From Ectocarpus siliculosus (lineage: Eukaryota > Sar > Phaeophyceae > Ectocarpales > Ectocarpaceae): a stretch of 64,000 nucleotides of DNA. The position numbers and the translations under genes are program-made. This document shows, piece after piece, positions 1 through 13,100 of the stretch; position 1 is the stretch's first letter, and every line of letters starts with the position of its first letter. The stretch covers positions 6,295,028 to 6,359,027 of the forward strand of contig FN649727.1 of assembly GCA_000310025.1 (NCBI GenBank), written 5' to 3'. The notes beneath the pieces are model-generated. The model was not told where the DNA came from. It saw only the letters and a list, made by a program, of their open reading frames with translations, and ran no database searches.

Positions 1-1
1 G

Positions 2-3000
2 AGCGATGATTCTGGCGCAGCTCAACGGAGGGCTACTGCCACTACGGTGTGGCAGTCGATCACCCAGTTCTTCGCGGCCTGTGCACTGGGCATGTTCAAT
101 TGCTTTGCGCTGGTCGTCTTGGTCGTCATGCCTCCTGCGATCCTCTACCTCGCTTGGCTCTTTCCCTACGCCGTATTCCCTCCTGCTGTCGCTTACTACT
201 TTCTGAGGTACGCAATGTCTGCATCAGCTAGTCTGCATTAGTCTATACAAGCAGTTGCTGTTGCCCTTGGTACGTAAAATACTACAGCAGTGGGCCTCTT
301 TTGTGCTACCCAAACCCCACCTCTCCTTCGTCTTGGCTGTGACATACTACTGATGTGTGTCTCCACATCAACTGCGCCTTCGGGACCAATGTCAACGCTG
401 ATACTTCTCACTGGTACACCGGGGCATCGGCATAAAGACCACGAGCCAGTTCTTGCTTCCAAGCACAAGCAGCAGCAATAAGGTCCACCCGGCAGTCTCT
501 CCGCAATTACCCGCCCCGAATGTACCGCACATGTCAAGGTCCGCATCCGTTTCGCCCTTACACACGTTCCAAGAGTACCTGGCGAATAGCAGTACCGGCC
601 CGTTTATACTAGATACAAACATGAATACACATCAAATAAACAGTGCACACGTGACGCCTAATAGCGAGAGAGGGCGGAGGAGGAGGAAGAGGAGGGAGGG
701 GGGGGGAAGTGACCCGTCCACAACACGGGTTCCCATGGCTTATTTCCCAAGTCCTCTCCGATATGTAACCCCTGATTATTAGTCGTCTATCTGCGACATG
801 CATGATACCGTCACAGCCGAAAACTCCCAACAACTACCAACACACATGTCAGCACACACACGATACACTCCTTGATGCTGCGGGCTTACTTGCCAATCGC
901 GCCCAAATCTTCATGCATCGGCTGCGTTGTGTTGTAAGCTTTGACGGAGCTGAGCGGAAAGACGGGAGACCCTGGGGGCCCTTCACGCAGCAGTTTTCGG
1001 TCATGCGGCTCGCTCGTGCCTATCACGACTTCCAGGTACAGCAGTATTCCTCGGCCTCTTGCTTCACCGGCACACACAACGCGTCTGATGACATTGTTTG
1101 CCAACGTGGCCCAGCTTGGCCGTGGAGCCCGTGATCCCCTTTGAATCGAAAGAATCATACTATAACTGCACGTAGACTTTAGACGATTATGACAAGTTTT
1201 ACTCGTTAGTGGCCTGTCCGTTCCGCCCGCAGCCGTCACGACGGCATAAAAAATACTGGGATTCTGTGCGGGATTTCGACATGTGTGTGCGGTTTCCGAC
1301 TTTTTCCGCGCTTCCTTGCCCGTGCTCCCCCCATTTCTCTCTCGCTCCTTTACGCCCTTGCTCCATCCCCTTTCCGCTTTCCCGCGATCGTCGGTTGGCC
1401 GTGATGTGTCGCTACTGCCAAAGCGGGCATGGTGCTCTCGCTGTGGCCAATTACATCCGTTCATGAGTGAACCGGGTGACTGCAGGACGTTCGTCGACTG
1501 TTGTATTTACGTCCCCTCCTCCAGCCTGCCGTTTCCACGCCCTGTGCGTGGTTGGCGTCGGCGGCCCGAACCAATGACGACCGCTGTTCCACACGCCACA
1601 CGCCACACACGCGCGTAGGTTCACCTCGACCCTGCTTTGGAGCCGTCCAAGATGACGGGAGAAGAAACTTTCGTGTTCGGCCTGCACCCTCACGGCGTCC
1701 TCTCGGACTACCGCATCCTTCTCGACGGCGTCACGGCAGAGAATTTCCCGAAGGTGGACATATAACAGAAATTGTTTTTGCCCTGTTAGCTAATAACGAC
1801 GTGTCGGAGTCGGTCGCGAGCGTTGTTGCCGCATGAGTTTGGTGCCGCGTGGCCGCAAGCTTTTTCCTGTCGTGATGAGTTTGGCGTGTGGTTCCTGCAC
1901 ATGTTAGGTTGTGCATTGATGGGGTGCGTTGCGAAGCTCAAAGCAGAGCTTTCGCCTATCTGTAGGGCATTCCTGTCGGCCCGCATCAACGACCCAGCGG
2001 TTTCGCGTAGGAAACACCCGGCGAGGCGCGAGCAAGCACCACGTCAGAGCTCGTTTCAACCAAGCGGTGCAGCACAGACCGAGGGCATGATGAACTGAAA
2101 TTATTGCACAAGTCTCCAGTTGCTGGTAGACTACCGTCTTCTCGCTCGTTTCTCTGTAAGTGTGTTGTTTTGACGCCCGTGACGGTTTGCGTGCCCACGC
2201 CATGGATCTCCTTGTTTTATCCTATGATAAGAAGCGGCGGTTGCTACGTGGGGGCTAAGCAGCAGCCATTAATTGCTTTTTTCCCGTGCCATCCGGTGTG
2301 CCTCTCTTCCGCTCGACAGCTGAGGTCATGGCGAGCGCTAGCGGCGTCGGTTCTGTTTAAGTTCCCAGTGTGTCGAGAGCTTACGCTGTGGAGGTAAGTG
2401 TTGGCGCTGTCGTTAGCCCTTGCGCTGCTGCTTGCCGCTTGTATAGCGTGTGACTTGTCCCTCTGCATATACAGCAATTGTGGCAGTTCCACAGGGGGCT
2501 TGTGTCGAACCGTTTTCGTGGCGTTATGTCGTGTGATACACGATGGTAGGAGAACGAGATGACCGTGGTGTTGAGGCATGATTTCAACTATTTGGTTTTG
2601 TTACCTCCCGCTGTTCACATGAACTTGTGGTGACCTATGTGTAGCCCTTCTCCGTCGATCGTGCGGTTGTGAAGGGTCCCAAGGTCGTGGCGATGTTGTT
2701 GTAGGCTGTCGAGGGCAGAGGTGTCGTGCTTCCGTGAAATTTTGGCAAGAGGAAGACAAGAAGAGAACGAGTAAGCCACAGAGTGCCCAATCAATGTATG
2801 CAATCAACCGCGCTCGGCTGTCCTCGGAACGTTGGGAAGGGTTACTCCTACTTGTGGTTGTATTGTACGCGTGAACACCACGCTCGGTTGGCACCTACCT
2901 GCCACCCACTTACGTACCTCTCTCTCTACCAAACCCGGGCCGCCACGGAATAATGCGGAGGAATGTCCTGTGTTGATGTGGTCAGACCACGTGCGTTATT

Positions 3001-4954
3001 TCTTGTTCGTCGCGACGACTAAAAGAAGGAGGTACCCCTGGCTCTTCACCGCCCGTCACACCCTGACTTCCCCCGGTATTATTTTTCGTCTTTCGTGCGT
3101 CCACGCTGTGTTGCTGTCAAGCCACTGTATCGATGCCGGGAGAGCAACGGCGCAGTACGCCTTGGGCCGTGGCCACAGCCTCTTCATCGTGGTTGGGGGG
3201 GAACATGAACAGGTGAGGCGTGTTGGGTTGGCAGGGTGTTGAAGTTGGCGGTTGCATGTATGCTGCTTACCTCACCGTATTATTGCATTTTGTACTTTGC
3301 GTAGGCAGCTTGACTTTTATTGTTGCTTTGTTTGGAGTTGTGGCGACCTATGCGCGAGCCCGGACTGGCTGCTTTTGATACCTCGGGGTCAAGGAAGCCA
3401 ATGCGGTGAGTACAGAGAGCGATGCGGGACCTGCTTGTTTTGGTGATTTGGTGTCGAAGCGTGGAACAAGTCCGGTAGGATTCAAATCGCCGATGATCTT
3501 CCACGCGCGGCATCGAAGCGAAGCTGACCTTTTTGACGCTCTAGTTTCCCGCCGCGCGTAGATTATATCTTCCGCATCAATCGATGAAGGGAGAGACCGT
3601 CTCCATTCAGCCTTGGAACGGCAACTGGCAAAACCCGCAAAGCTGTAGGGTACAAGAATAGGTCGACGATGCTGGTTTGCGCCCCCGTCCACCATGGAGT
3701 AAACGTGACCGGAGGCTACATCGTTGGCAAGCTTCAGTAGACCGATGGAGTGAAACGGCTGCCGTCTCGCTCGTACATTCATTCGTGCCCTCTCTTTTTT
3801 TCCGCACGCCTCCGCGTGCCGCTTCACGGGTTACCCTTTCGCCGTCTCGTTTTTTTTTCTGGTTGTCTCTCAGATCCTGGGAGAATTTGGAAAGGAGGTG
3901 GTGTACCTGAAGAACAGGATGGGCTTCGTCAAGCTCGCTCTTCGGAACGCCGTGCCTCTAGTACCGGCGTACGTGTTCGGGGCGAACGATACATTCAGAA
4001 CGTCTAACTTCCTGCGGAAAACGAGACTGGCCATCGTTAAGAGCCTAAGGTGAGCCAAGAAAACACTTTCCCACGGCCCTATCTATGGTATTGCACACCG
4101 CGCTCGATGTCAGCAGCATGCGGCGATCACGAGTTCTCTGTTTGTTGAGACTGCTGACTACATGGCTTCCCGGCAACACGGTTTTGTGTGCCGCTGCCGG
4201 CTGTCGGCTGCTGCTGTCCCTTGTCATTTTGGCGTCCGGCTGGCGAACGTGAGTCGATCGATTTCGGCGGAGATGGGAACAGTTGTATAACTGGAAATGG
4301 GGCCGCAGCAGGGTATGTACTGCCACGAAAACATTAAAATACCTCGTCGGTGCCCCCCCCCCCCCCTACCCCTGCCCCCCGACGCTGCGCCACCTCGCGC
4401 CCGATGCACACCGCTAGGCGTGTCCTAGTATCCACCTCTCTTTGCGTGTCTCGGCTCGCGGGCGGCGGCGGTGGTGACAGCAGCTATTGATGCCGGCAGC
4501 TGCGGGCGCTCATGAGACAGACTCCAGAGTGTAGTGGTGGGACACTGACGCACGCTCTCCTCTTTCCTCTTTAAAACTTAACAAAAAACCCCACAGGATC
4601 GCCCTCCCGTTGTTCTGGGGGCGGTTCGGTCTGCCGATCCCCCGCGAGGTGCCTGTTCGGGTCGTGTTCGGCGCACCGCTCTCGTTCATGCCAAGCGGCG
4701 GCAGCGATGGCACTTGCCCCGCGGGCGATGCCGCCGCTGCTGCTGCTGCTACCCCCGTCGCCACGTCGAAGACCGACGAAGCCAACAGCAGGAAGGCTGG
4801 CGAGCCGGGCGCGGCCAAGGTGGGGGGCTTGAGGGAGGTCAGCGACGAGGACGTGAGGAAGGCGCACGGAGAGTACGTGTCGGCGCTGAGAAAGCTGTTC
4901 GATGACAACAAGGCTAGGTTCGGTTACGCCGACCGGGAATTGGTCGTGTTGTGA
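2..4954 (+). CDS. DGAT2: Diacylglycerol O-acyltransferase 2 (DGAT2), 5'-partial, 7 exons
   Basis: Catalyses the last acyl-CoA-dependent step of triacylglycerol synthesis at the ER membrane (family knowledge). Exons read as 2-207, 939-1035, 1619-1753, 2320-2393, 3122-3212, 3874-4049 and 4597-4954; every junction has GT-AG ends and the phases agree, giving about 378 residues ending in TGA. Exon 1 encodes a long hydrophobic stretch (FFAACALGMFNCFALVVLVV and onward), the usual DGAT2 membrane hairpin. The catalytic HPHG motif is in exon 3 (FGLHPHGVLS, about residue 124). Exon 5 ends in the FIVVGG box, and exon 6 carries NRMGFVKLALRNAVPLVPAY, the most conserved DGAT2 block. No in-frame ATG precedes exon 1, so the start lies upstream of the window. 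The last exon holds an Ala/Ser-rich insertion of about 50 residues (AAAAAAA, then TSKTDEANS) before the conserved C-terminal helix. Wax-ester synthase or MGAT relatives share the fold, but DGAT2 fits best. Confidence 0.9.
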
Positions 4955-7164
4955 CATGGGCGCAGCCTGCCGCTACGCGACGCGACGCCCCGATCGATCG
5001 GTGAACTGTTGTGGACTTTGTGACGGGACGGCAGCCACCATGAAAAATGGAAGCCACGCCTGTTGTTTTAATGTAGATAGGTGTTGCCTCGGCACACCAG
5101 TCGCCAACCGGCGTCGTCACGATGCTGGAGCGTGTGCTTTGTGGCAGCAAAATGTGTGTAGTATTTCATGGTGTGGGTGACTTCGGTCCAAATATTTTGT
5201 GTGATGGTGTGTTGTGCCTTGTTAAATTGGCCACGCCGTGTTTGTTTTTGGAACAGAGGTTGTGCAGCGGATTTGATTGGTGGTTGCCTGTGGTAGAGGA
5301 GATATACATGTGAGTGTGTATGCTGTACCACCGTACAATGTTGTCGTGCATCCTTCTTGCATTGGCTTGTTGGCGAGCGCTTCGGGTTTACCCAGACTGT
5401 CGGGGTTGATCGTGGTGCGACTTGTGCTTCTTGTGGCTGGCTGAAAGGCAACATCTCGACTCACTCTCGGTTGGTGTTTCGGTGTTTCGTCGAGAACGTT
5501 GCTGCGATTTCGGGAACTGCCTGGCCTGCTTGGGAGATGAGATCGGCGGGAGACTGTCTACACTACTCTACGAGCTAGCCTCTCCTCTCCACCTCAAGAT
5601 CTCTGATCCGGACTTTGCACACTGTCTCTGATCCGGGCTTTGCACACTGTCGTCTCTGTCAAACCATTTCCACCTGTTTTTGGTATCAAGAGTGAGCAAT
5701 GACGACATGACCGCGATTTGCCGCGTGTGTGCAGAAAGAGCAAACGGGGGGGGGGAGGTTTTAGTTGCAGTCGTGTCGCAATTAATAGTGACGCGGCAAC
5801 ACCGGCACCGCTCAAAAACGACATGACACCTAGCGTTGGGTGATGATGTTGCATTGTTGTGTCGCTGGTGACTCCTTCGGTACTACTTACGTTTACGAAT
5901 CATAACAGAAATGATTTGAGTTCAATTCCCTTTTTTGTTCCAAGCGCGATTTTTCCACTGGAAATGGTGCCGTGCATGTTTCGGGGCTGGCGTCGGCGCC
6001 CGGCCATGGTCTGCGAGAAACGGCAGTGACCGCAAAGCGAGAGCCATCGTGCTCGTTGCTCGGACGGCAACGGGTAACGGCCTGCTTGGCTGCCTTACTC
6101 ACCCCAAACACCGATGCCGCTGAAACCGATATAGGACGTTTCGTTGGGGGCCCGCACCGTGTTGGAGAGAGCGGTGGTCGAGAGTATTCGGGCAGCTTCC
6201 TCTCATGGGAGCTTTTGTCACAAACCCGCCTAGCGCACGAGATTTGGGTGCTTTTGGACCACGGACGAGCTGAAGGCTGATCTCGTCCGTGGTTTCAAGC
6301 GTACAGTACCATGCACAGCAGTGATTCGAGTGTCCCAGCCCTGTCTCAAGAGGACGGCCCGTCTGGGGCTGGGCCCATCAGCGCCAGGAGAGCACACACG
6401 TGAGCCACGTGACGACGCACCTTAACATTGCGTGCTCGTTTTCCTTCTTTCCAAAATTTTGTTTGTGTCTTGATGTTTCCACGTCCTTTCAATGAAAACC
6501 TCTTCTTTACGTTTTTTAGTCTAAAGAGTGCCTCTAACATTTGACCCCCTGAGATTCGTTTCTAAAACGAAACGCAAGCGACAGTTATTGTGGTTCGTGT
6601 AAAACCGTCAATCAGCAGCCGTCACTTGTCACTTCTAACACCACCGGAACGGGTTGTTTTACCATACATTCCGGCCCCTTTGCCCGCGCCCACGAGTGAT
6701 GCTTTCCTCGCGCGAACACATAAACCAGGTCAAATATCCCAAATCCTTGCTCCCTGACGACCTCATACTACGTCAGCAAGTGGCACACTGAGATGAAGGG
6801 GTTTGGAAGCAGCGTAGAAGTACTCAAAAACAGCGATTGCCCCGGCCAAAAAACATACATCGTCCGTGGTCAAGTCGATAGTTTCTCTCTCCGCGGCCCC
6901 CCCTCATCAGAAAAACACGTGATATATCATACGTCAGATCAAAAGCTGTTTTTCCCCTTTCTTGGATCGTCGCTTTCTCCTGCGACGTCCTTTGCAGCGA
7001 CAGCTCACCACGAACGCTCAAGGTCCAAATAAAAGAAAACACGACAGATAAAACATGCTTCTGTCTACTAAACAACCCCAGCCCTTCGGGGAGGAAGGAC
7101 AACATGACAGTTGGAAAGAGCTAGATAAATTCAGCCTGTGAGAGCCTGCCTGCCTCGTCTACAT
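4955..7164. other. Intergenic region between convergent DGAT2 and transketolase genes
   Basis: No convincing coding exon. It must hold both 3' UTRs. A 25-bp direct repeat (ctctgatccggRctttgcacactgt) occurs twice at 5601-5650. The rest looks unique, with short T- and G-rich runs (for example a G9 run near 5747). No recognised polyadenylation signal was assigned. Confidence 0.6.
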
Positions 7165-10100
7165 CTACATGTAGCTCTTGCACTCCTCGACCAAGTTGTC
7201 GGCGGTCATGCCGTACTCCTTCATCACGATGTCTCCCGGGGCGGACATGCCGAACTTGTCGACACCCACGACCTTGCCGTCAAGGCCCACGTACTTGTAC
7301 CACAGCCCGGACACACCCGCCTGGTTATCATCGGTGCGTTTGGTGCGTTTTGAGGGAGGGAGGGAGGGGCGAGAACGCCGGACAGCCAGCGTGTTGGTAA
7401 GACTTTTGCCGCACCAAGGCATCGTGTGTATGGCAATTATTGCAGCGCCGTGCCCGCGACAGCTTTACCGTGTGGCGAAGGACAACGCACGCAACAAAAA
7501 AACACAAGTGGTCACACAAAATAACACCACATGCCAAGAAAGACAACAAGACTGCCGAGGAAGAGCAGTTGACGGGGCAACCACAAGACAAAAACCGACC
7601 AACAAGAGGAAAGCCAACCAAACAACGCACCTCCATGGCCACCCTCTTGGTGCACGACGCTGGCAGCACCTCCTCCTTGTACTCCGCGGACTGCTGGTCG
7701 AAGCGGAACATGGAAGGCACGGACACGACGCGTACACCCTTGCCAAGCGTGTCGGCGGCGGCTACGGCGTGCTGCACCTCGGATCCGGCCGCAAGGATGA
7801 TGAGCTCGAGGTCACCCTCCTCCTTCTTGGCCACGTAGCCCCCCTTCAGAGTTCCCTGCCGGCGGGTCGCCACCTGGTGGGTGGGTGGGTGGGTGGACCA
7901 GTCGTTTCGGGTTCAACAAGCAACACGGGCGCAACGTTGTTGCGGGGGGAGGGGCACGAGACAGTGAGGTGTTCCCAAGGGGTGGTGAGGTTTCGGGCGG
8001 TAACATGGGGCGCAACGTCGATAGGGCGAGATGGGCACAAGACAGGTGTTCAAAACGCCGTCGGTACTCGAGTCCCAAACCAAAGTTTCAAACATCGCCC
8101 GCCCATCCACTACTTTCTTCGGGTGATTCTGATGCCTAGAGTTTGGCTGCTGCCAGAAAATGCAAGCAAGACAGCCCATGCACCTCTCCCAACACCCGTA
8201 CCTATTCGTGCCAACATCACACGCTGTATTTTGCGAACTGCAATACCCGATTTAAATTTGCTGATCTACTACTTACCGGGATCTCCTTAAGAGTGCGGAC
8301 GTTCTGACGGGTGAGGATGAGGGCGGTGGGGCCGTCCTTGCGGTCGAGGGCGGCGGCGTAGGCGGCCGCGGTCTCCTCGGGGTCGGCCGGGCGCATCACG
8401 TCCATGTTGGGGAACACGCGGAGGCCGGACACGGTCTCGACCGGCTGGTGGGTGGGTCCGTCCTGCTCGGGTACAGGCGGGGCCCGAGTGCGAGTGGAAA
8501 GAGACATACGTCGAGAGAGTTCAGGATGATTGGTGTACCAAGTATGAGAGCAAACAGCAGCATGCGAAACCTTGATGCACTGGAATAGAACGAAGTATTT
8601 GAGAATGGAACAGCAGAGTATGTGAAACCAGTGTTCGTTGAGCAAGCGGCGGCATGAAGCGAGGGAAGCTTCGAAACAGAGATAGGCAAGCAACATCGAA
8701 AAATAACGGGAATACCCTGTAGCGGACAGACACGGCAGTGATGGGTTGCACACGCGTTCTCCCTTGTGCGTCGATTCCTTACCTCTCCGACACCGATGGA
8801 GTCGTGGGTGAGGATGTAGTTCACGGGCAGCTCAGAGAGAGCGGCCACACGCATGGGGGCGCGCATGTAGTCGGCGAACACCAGGAAGGTGGAGCCGGAG
8901 CAGCGGTGGAGGCCGAAGTACGAGATACCGTTGAGGATCGACCCCATGGCGTGCTCGCGGATGCCGTAGTAGAAGTTACGGCCGGTGTAGCTGTTTTGAT
9001 GGCGGCGTTCGTGTTTCGTTTTCCGGTGGTATTCCGGGCAAGCGCGCACAAAAAAAAAGAAGCAAGAGGGAGTCAGAGAGTCTGTGCGCCGTGAAGCTGT
9101 CTTACCGATGGAGTGGCACAGCAGTCTCTTGTGCATGATCTACGGTTCGTGCGTGATACCAGCAACACCGTTCGAAAAATCGGCCAAACCTCATCTCCCC
9201 GAAAACATTCACGCAAGGCGGGAAACAGCCTAGATCGGAACGCCGCATAACCGCATACGTGCATTTGTTGACCAGCGGCTACTGGAGTGTCAAATCGTCT
9301 GACCTACCTGGCCGTACACGCTACCGAACAAACAATGTGACCGGTTGCCAAAAACAATCCACAACACGCAACGCAAATAGGTATCAAGACAGCATACAAG
9401 GAGCACGCACCTCTTGCCGAGGTTGACACCGAAGTCACCGCCGTTGTCGATGTAGTTCTTGTTGGACCCGTGGAGGTCAGCTGACCCCGACACGTACATG
9501 GGGCACGACTTGGCGATGGGCTGCGTTCGCGAACAGCAAGGCGCGATTGCAGAGGATGTCGGGGCGAGAGAAACGGCGTCTTGTGAGTCAGGCGGTCCTG
9601 TGAATAACAGAGAGAATCCGCTTCGAGAGAACTCGTACAGCCATAACGTTAAACAAGCCATCTCCGACTGCTGCGCCCCACAAACGCCGGGGGAATGATG
9701 ACCGCGAACGAATGTCCGTGCCCCACCTGTACTTCGTCAAAACCAGGGCTCTCTGGGTGGTTGACGGTCCAGACCGGACGCAAACAAGAAAAACTGTAGC
9801 ACTAACGTCATGCTGTGGGCGGACTACTGAAACAACTCTGGAAACGGAAAACGGCCGAGAGCGTCAAGCAAAAAAAAAAAAAAAAAAAACGCATGTACAC
9901 ACACACCTGGAGAACCATCTGCCCCGCGATACGGGTGGCGATGTCCGTGTCCTGGTCGAACTCGGGGATGGCCGCCATCAGCTCGTCGACGGAGGGGATC
10001 GCGCCGTCGATACCGTCCTGCAGCATCTTGGCCTTGTCAGGGTTCTCCTCCTTCCACTCCTTGTAGGTTCCCTGCCACTCGTCGTAGCTGCGGGACAAGA

Positions 10101-13100
10101 ACGAAAAAACACAGCAGGAGAGCATGATAACCATCCGTTCCTCTCGACTGGGTGCGCGTGAATTCTTGCCGCATGAATTTCTGAGGTGTACGCGTCTTTC
10201 TCCCTACAACAAGACTTGCAGAGAGCGACGATACGTGGCGTTGCGTCCAGCCAGCCCAAAACCAACCCAAAAAATCCGCTGGTTTTATTTCCTCTCCACA
10301 CGCTTCGTCTACCCCGAGAGGTGGCTGGCTGATGTGTGCCTCCATGCTTCCAGAAACACGCACGTCCATCATCAGCAGGCCACGCACGGACCCAAACAAA
10401 AAGAACAGCTACAAGTACAAAAATCTTAACCTCACGTAACCAAACCGCAAACTCAAAACAGACGCTGCCGCAAGCGCGCACACTCACGTCTTAGAGAGGG
10501 ACGCGGCGTGGTCCTTGAAGAAGGAGCGTGTGTCGTCGGACACGAACCACTTCTCCTCCGGGAGGCCGATCGACTTGCGGGACTCGTCCGTGTACGCCAC
10601 GCCGGCCTCGCCGTGCGCCGCGTTCGTGCCCGCGACGGCGTCGATGCCCTTGCCGATCACGGTCTTGCACTCGATCAGCTTGGGCTTGCCGTTCTTGGTG
10701 GACTTGGCGACGTCGAGCGCCTGATGGCGACACCCGTTGGAGTGTTTCCGTTTAAGTCGGGAGGTCAAAAGACGGCAGCGGCGGCGGAGGAGGCGGCGGA
10801 GGGTGGATCGTGGGGTGAGTTCAGCGGAGGAAGAGCGCACAAGCAACGTTCCGCCATATGGAACAGCTGCTGTTGCCACTTGGAAATGATCAAAGTGCTA
10901 GGTACATACGATCGACGCGACGATTCCAAGACACCCGGGTGCTTTGAATTTTTCGAAGGACCTGTCTCCGTTCCACCCGTCAAAAACTCCCACAGCAGTA
11001 ACGGTTCGCATATTTTCGATTGTTCGAATTGTGCTTACAATGTTTTTTCTTGGTTACTTTCAGCCTGTGATCACGGAAGGCGCTACAATACCGTCAGGTG
11101 CGCCGGCACGGATACGGAGTAGAGACAGGAACGGTTACAACACCTACTCGTTCCTTCCTACACGCGAGCGACAAGGTTTGGTTTTGAGCGTACCTTGGAC
11201 ACCGCCTCGAGGTCGTGTCCGTCCACGGTCACCACGTCCCAGCCGTACGACTTGTAGCGCGTGGCGGTGTCCTCGGACATGGTGAACTCGGCCATCTTGT
11301 CGAGCGTCACGTCGTTCGAGTCGTACATGATGATGAGGTTGTCCAGCTGCTCATGCGCGGAGAAGGCAGCGGCCTCGGCTCCCACACCCTCCTGCAAAAA
11401 AAAAAGGGCGAGGGCGCGGCATGTGTCAGAACGAATTTCAAAACTCTCGCTTTCGTTGATGGGGCGGGGCTACGGCTGTGGCGCGCATGGCATGGGATGT
11501 GCATGATATTCGCAAACTTCCCGCGCGGGTCCAGCCCGAGACCAAAGAAGATCGATGCAAACAAAATCCCAAGACGTTTTGTTTCAAACGCCACGGGTGT
11601 CGACGATCGGCTGCCTCGCACGGAGAGGCCCGCACGCTTTTCGATGTCCGCGCGCTCAGCGGTGAACGCTGCGATCGCGATCACCGCCAGCGTACTTTTT
11701 CTGCATGAGTGCAAAAAAAAATAGTCCACCCCTGTCGCCCTACGGCGCGTTCGTGCGCGGCACAATCGAAGGTCCTCGTGTGAACAAATCGCTTCCTTTA
11801 TGGACAGCCAATACTTAACCCCGAACAAAATCCCGAAGTCTTTTGGCCGGGTACGGGTGCAAGCGACAGCACGCAAAACATGTACCACGATACCACAAAG
11901 GTGTGTGTGTTTACATGGAAAGGCAGTGTCCTCCTTTGGTTCGCGCACCTGCATGCATCCGTCACCGCACAGAGCGATGATGTGGTTGCTGAAGATGGTG
12001 TGCTTGTCCGTGTTGAACTGAGCGGCGGCCATCTTGGCGGCGGCGGCCATGCCTGCCGCGTTCGCGATACCCTGTGCACCGCAAGGGGACAGATACAGAG
12101 GCAATAGGAGGTGTTTTAAGAAAGTATGCATCACCTCACAGAAAGACTACCCCTTCGAGGCGCAGAAGTCTATTCAGCGAGTGGAGGAAAACCGACGGGA
12201 AACTGGGCGTATTTTGAGTTGGTTGCAACGCCGAAAGGCTGTGTACGTTGATACATTTACAATACATGCCCCCTGTTCGCACATGTGTCTATAAAATTTC
12301 GGGGAGAAGCCACGCGTTATGTCGTGTGCTACAACATGTGGCCTTTACAGGGAACACGGCGGAGTGTCGTTTCGACAGCTTGGTGGTTCATCTACTATTT
12401 TGAATCTAGAATCTACAGATTTGTTATGTAGCGATGAAAAAAAGGTGGACATGTTTAGTAGCGCAACCGTCACACTACCACGTCCGCAGCATCAACAACA
12501 AGTTCGACACCGCCAGCGTGCCAAGGAAGTGCTACACGAAGGCAGCGCACGCACCAGCGACGAGAAACGCCTTCATATTGTTCCAACCCCCTCCCCCCTG
12601 CCCCTACCGTAAATTTACCTGTCCGAGGGGGCCGGTGGTGGACTCGATCCCGGGGGTGGCGTGCTGCGAGCTGGGGAACTCAGGGTGGCCGGGCGTCATG
12701 GAGTGGTGCTGGCGGAAGTTCTTCACCTCCTCGAGGGGGATGTCGTAGCCCGCGAGGTGCAGCCACGAGTAAATGAACATGGAGCCGTGCCCGGCCGACA
12801 GGATGAAGCGGTCGCGGTTGATCCACTGGGGGTCGCTGGGGTTGTAGCTGAGGCCGCTCTCCGTGCCGAAGAGGATGGCGCCCATCTCGGCGCAGCCCAG
12901 CGGGAGGCCCAGGTGGCCCGAGTTAGCGGCGGCGATGGAGTCCATCGCGAGGCCGCGCGCCTCGTTAGCCGCCTGTGTTTTATGGTTGTTGCCATTGGCA
13001 TCCGCGGGGAAGGTTGTGTTGCGTTGGTTTTGAAGTAGGAATTGTACAGCAGCACCACATGATGAATATGTGCATATATGCATCCGTCCGGAACATCCAA

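Noticed and set aside
7178-8290. 370-codon plus-strand open frame
   Set aside because: Antisense shadow of transketolase exons 9-11, whose minus-strand protein is unmistakable.
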